From assembly GCA_003118195.1 (NCBI GenBank), contig BEXV01000183.1:213145-277144 (forward strand): 64,000 nucleotides of DNA, given 5' to 3'. Under the pieces are notes generated by a model. The model did no database searches. It was not told where the DNA came from and saw only the letters and a list, made by a program, of their open reading frames with translations. The stretch comes from Hemicentrotus pulcherrimus. Lineage: Eukaryota > Echinodermata > Echinoidea > Camarodonta > Strongylocentrotidae. Both the position numbers and the translations under genes were made by a program. Shown here one piece after another: positions 60,559-64,000 of this stretch. Every line of letters starts with the position of its first letter. Within the stretch, counting starts at the first letter, position 1.

Positions 60559-63500
60559 GACAAAGTACCTTTTAGAGGAAACTGCAGGTCAAACATTATA
60601 TTAAGTAGCGCACAGTTCTTGGTTGTATATGAAAGTTCTTTCACATACAAGCTATTATGAAACAGAAAGATATACAGATAAGTTCATTATAAACTTTATG
60701 GAAAACATTCAATTCTTCAGAGGTTAAAGTTCAGCATTTAGATGAGGGGAATGCTAAAAATAAATTGTTGTGTTTTGAGAATCCTGTATTGTGTAAAGGA
60801 GTACAATCTAAGCTTCACATTTAGTTCTTTTATTAGTTTCCGTTTCTTTTTGTGATGGATTCTTAAATATATGAGATTGTTGAAATGTTTCTTTGTATGA
60901 ATAGGAACTTTAAAATTGTATTTATTCATTTATATGCTGGATTCTGTATGATTTGTAGATTTTGTAATTAACCAATTTTCTGACATGAATAGCTTTTACC
61001 TATTTTAATTCTCATCACAAAGAGTAAATTAGTTCCCTCAACGGAATTTGTCCCTTTAAGACTGGTGTTTGGTACCCGAATTGGACCCTGCGTGACAGTT
61101 GTTGGACTTCCTGTTCCAGTAGCTAGACATCCTGATTATATTTTTCTCCACCCCAACTTGCTGTTATTTTCAACTTAAAAACAACATGTTTTTCTCTCTC
61201 TGGTGCACATAAAATGTTATCAATATGAGCCTATCGTATCCTCCAAGATTAAAAAATGTTGTGCTATTTATTTGAGCAAAGCTGTCTACCACCTCGGAAA
61301 AGAAAAGAAATCGAGTAAGGTGCATGCATTTCAACAATTCTGCTTTCAGAACATGTCATGAAAAACAGATGGTATCTCATGACATTTCAGCTCATCAAGG
61401 AACTATGTCATGCATTAAAAGAATTATAGTTGGAACATGTTCTCTCATGTGGCTTTTATATGAGAGTGTATATGATTGCATTTTACAGCCATCTGGGCAA
61501 GTATCTCATTAGATCAGTGCAAATATAAAAGGTCATGATGCTATAAAAGTATCACATATTGTGCAAATATTTAAACAAAACTGATTGTCAATCATTCTAG
61601 TCAAAAGTGGCTTATAAACATACATCTCTTGAAATATGATCGTTAATGATCTAATTGGAACCATGAACCAGGAAGAAACTCCAGTCTCTAATTTCCTCAG
61701 CTTTGGATTTATACAAACTAAACTGAAATTATTCACATTCTTATGCATGCCATTATATGCAACAGCTCTACATGATAATTCATAGTGTGTCTTCTTCAAT
61801 ATGTCTGGTACAAAGTCCAGTTTTTCTCTAATTCTGTTGTCACTAGAACAATCACTAAATTCATGTTAAGCCCTCGATGAGTTGGTCTGAATGTCACAGA
61901 TAGAACATTTGTTAAATAATTGCTTTAGGTGTTTTGATGCGGAAACAGGAAATGGCATTTAATACATTTGGAGTCTAATATAGACTTGACAGAGGAGGGA
62001 GATTAAAAATGAATTGTATTTCCACCCCATTTAATAAATTAATCTCTTTTGAGCCAAACTCTGATTTTTTTACTCTTTTTAGTCAAACAAGCTGTGCAAT
62101 GATTAACAGCATTTCCAATAACGTAGGGAATCAATTCTAACTGTCAAAAATCTTATAAACACTAAGGGAACATATTGGATATTTTTTTATTCATTCTGAT
62201 GTCCACTCACTCTTTTGGTTTGCTTCATTTTGTATGAATGTTTACCTTTTATCTTCCTCGCTAATATGTTCCTAATGCCTTGTTTGATGCGCTGCTGAAA
62301 CCGCTACAAAATCTACCTCCATATAAATGTTACTTCCCTATTTGATACACGTTTTTGTTAGAATATGTTGGGGCTTAATTTTAATTTTCCATTTGTATTA
62401 TTTCTTTCAATCACAATCACAATAATGAATGGCGAGCTGATGCAAATTAACTCATAAACCATAATAGCTGCCTCAAAATCACTTTCACTTGAAGAATAGC
62501 ACTGACACAAAGAATAGCCCTATGGGTGAGTGTAATGTTAGACCCTTAATTAGCCTGAGCCTCTGCAATTAAGGATTGTGATCGGAAGGGATACTTATTG
62601 CCTGTCCAGACTAGAATGAATTTATGCAAAAGTCATGTAATGAATCGTTGCACAGCGAAAGGGGCATACATACTACGGTTGATAACAATATCATGTAAAG
62701 AAGCATATAAACAATCTAGATTTAAAGAGGTTGGTTGACATGGCCATTCATCAATGTTCAGTTTTACAGATTTCATGTGATACATCATTCAGACAAGAAC
62801 TGGACCCTGATTCATTATCAAGTTTTCATTCAGAACGTTTCGTTATACAATGTTTTGTTATACGACATATCATTATACAATATTCAGAATGAAAAAAAAA
62901 AAATTACTTATTGTATAGGTATTCAATTTTTGTAGAGCCATACAGTAAAATTGGAAGTCTGAACTGGGCATAATTAAAGAGGCACAAAAGTCACCAAAGC
63001 CAGTAATGGAATGATGGGAAATGGATATGATTGGTGGATTCCCTCAAAGATTTATATTAAGGAGAGAAGAAGGAAGAACAATTTAACCTTATCTAGCAGT
63101 ATCCAGGGCTGAAAAGAAACCGCAACAGCCATAGAGCGATGACACATGCACCTAACAGGGGACAGAGAGTCAAGATGCCGGTGTTATTTCTGTATTCCCA
63201 TACTTGGAAATCTATCCTGGGATTCTTTTTTTTCCACAGGGCGGGTTGTTTGTTGGGATGATAATATCAGATAGGAAAACAATAAAATATCCGATGGACT
63301 GACCTGTTTATATCACTAGGTCAAACTCGCGTGATCTCAGTGAAAATCATACCCAACCTCTTTTAGTTTGCTTTTCAATCGCAGGGGGTTATGCAAGATA
63401 TTAAAGTATTAAGAAGAGTTGTATTCAGCATTGTACATTCATCTGTCAGAAGATGTATACATATTCAATTTTTTTTTTTTTTTTTTTACATCAAGGAAAA

Positions 63501-63725
63501 TCTATTTAAATTTTGTAGAAACCAGAATTATTTTGTACCTGTCCATCTGGCAATATAGTCGACCATTTAGCAATTTCTGTCTTGTGAATAAATAAGGGAA
63601 GTCTTGCCTAAAATTAAGAAATTCAGGGAAATCTTTTGACCACTCCTAATATCTTGCAGAAGATTGACAATGATGGGCAGTGAGTTCAAAGTCATTATCT
63701 TCTCAAATTTTATTTTTAATTCCAG

Positions 63726-63882
63726 GGAGAAGAATCCCTGTCTCGGAGACATCCTGGTCAGACTATCACCTTTCCTTAAGCTCTACACAGACTATGTAGG
63801 GAACTTTGACAAAGCTGTCAAATGCCTCAACACGTGGATGGTGAAGATACCAAGCTTTGCATCATTACTACAAGAAATTCAG
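63726..63882 (+). CDS. FGD: FGD-like gene, third DH-domain exon (last in window)
   Basis: The acceptor is TTTTAATTCCAG and the donor ATTCAG|GTACCT; 157 bp, phase 2 in and phase 0 out. It encodes EKNPCLGDILVRLSPFLKLY, then TDYVGNFDKAVKCLNTW and IPSFASLLQEIQ. GDIL..L.PFLK.Y..YV.NFD.A is the CR2 region of FGD-type DH domains and the best single identifier of this gene. The catalytic CR3 helix and the rest of the domain should follow in an exon beyond 64000. The frame runs on past the donor to a stop near 63949, which is intron read-through. Confidence 0.94.
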
Positions 63883-64000
63883 GTACCTGATTTAAAACAT
63901 GTAATATTTGACCCATCTTCTGACTATCCCTGTCTCAATGGAGAGTCTTGATGAAGATTCATGTAAGTCATGCTTCAGCTACAGTAGAATCTAAATGATA

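Larger units (their letters stand above)
27229..63882 (+). other. FGD: FGD-family RhoGEF gene, N-terminal half (multi-exon locus, 3' end outside window)
   Basis: Exons 27229-27519, 32758-32913, 39408-39767, (43429-43530), 50493-51304, 53578-53673, 58049-58197 and 63726-63882 form one open reading frame when joined at GT/AG borders. Intron phases in order are 1, 1, 1, (1), 0, 0, 2, with phase 0 at the last donor. About 674 codons are present without the optional exon. The last three exons encode the start and middle of a Dbl-homology domain with the signature of FGD1-4 (IFSN..TIY.FH, LE.RM.EW, GDIL, FLKLY.DYV.NFDKAV). FGD proteins activate Cdc42 and control actin and membrane traffic. The missing C-terminus should hold the rest of DH, then PH, FYVE and PH domains. 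I cannot say which vertebrate FGD1-4 paralogue is closest; invertebrates often have a single co-orthologue. FGD5 and FGD6 look less similar. Confidence 0.88.

Overview
This is a window of draft animal nuclear genome. It is AT-rich and mostly non-coding, contains many microsatellites and small inverted-repeat transposons, and carries one 597-base gap plus two isolated Ns. The coding signal is a chain of small exons with GT/AG borders separated by introns of 2 to 11 kb. Conserved protein sequence, a 2A-like motif typical of some echinoderm and other marine-invertebrate LINEs, a tRNA-type SINE, and many short TTAA- or TA-flanked MITEs suggest a marine invertebrate deuterostome. A sea urchin or relative is my best guess, but the sequence alone does not prove it.

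Only one gene is firmly supported: a plus-strand member of the FGD family (FYVE, RhoGEF and PH domain proteins, guanine-nucleotide exchange factors for Cdc42). The window holds its N-terminal half. Confident exons are 50493-51304 (proline-rich and serine-rich region), 53578-53673, 58049-58197 and 63726-63882 (first two thirds of the DH/RhoGEF domain). Phase-compatible exons at 27229-27519, 32758-32913 and 39408-39767 extend it upstream. The rest of the DH domain and the expected PH, FYVE and second PH domains must lie beyond base 64000. Every exon upstream of 50493 is symmetric, phase 1 to phase 1, so each could be skipped without breaking the frame. At least four places (10994, 36673, 43419, 49726) look like possible alternative first exons that also end in phase 1.

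Layout: 1-2900, degenerate tandem repeats and fold-back elements; 2900-21890, intergenic or first-intron DNA with a GTGTGGAC repeat complex, small MITEs, a 2A-bearing LINE relic and a SINE; 21900-22900, a CpG-rich patch with ETS-like and CRE-like sites and a 75-base near-perfect hairpin, possibly a promoter; 22900-27228, simple repeats and an assembly gap; 27229-63882, the FGD exons in long introns holding three same-orientation copies of a roughly 505-bp TTAA MITE, a second TTAA MITE with a perfect 22-bp central stem, two copies of a GC-rich hairpin MITE and other repeats.

No operon-like structure, CRISPR, rRNA or convincing tRNA gene is present. All functional statements are based on reading the sequence and on family knowledge; no search was run.
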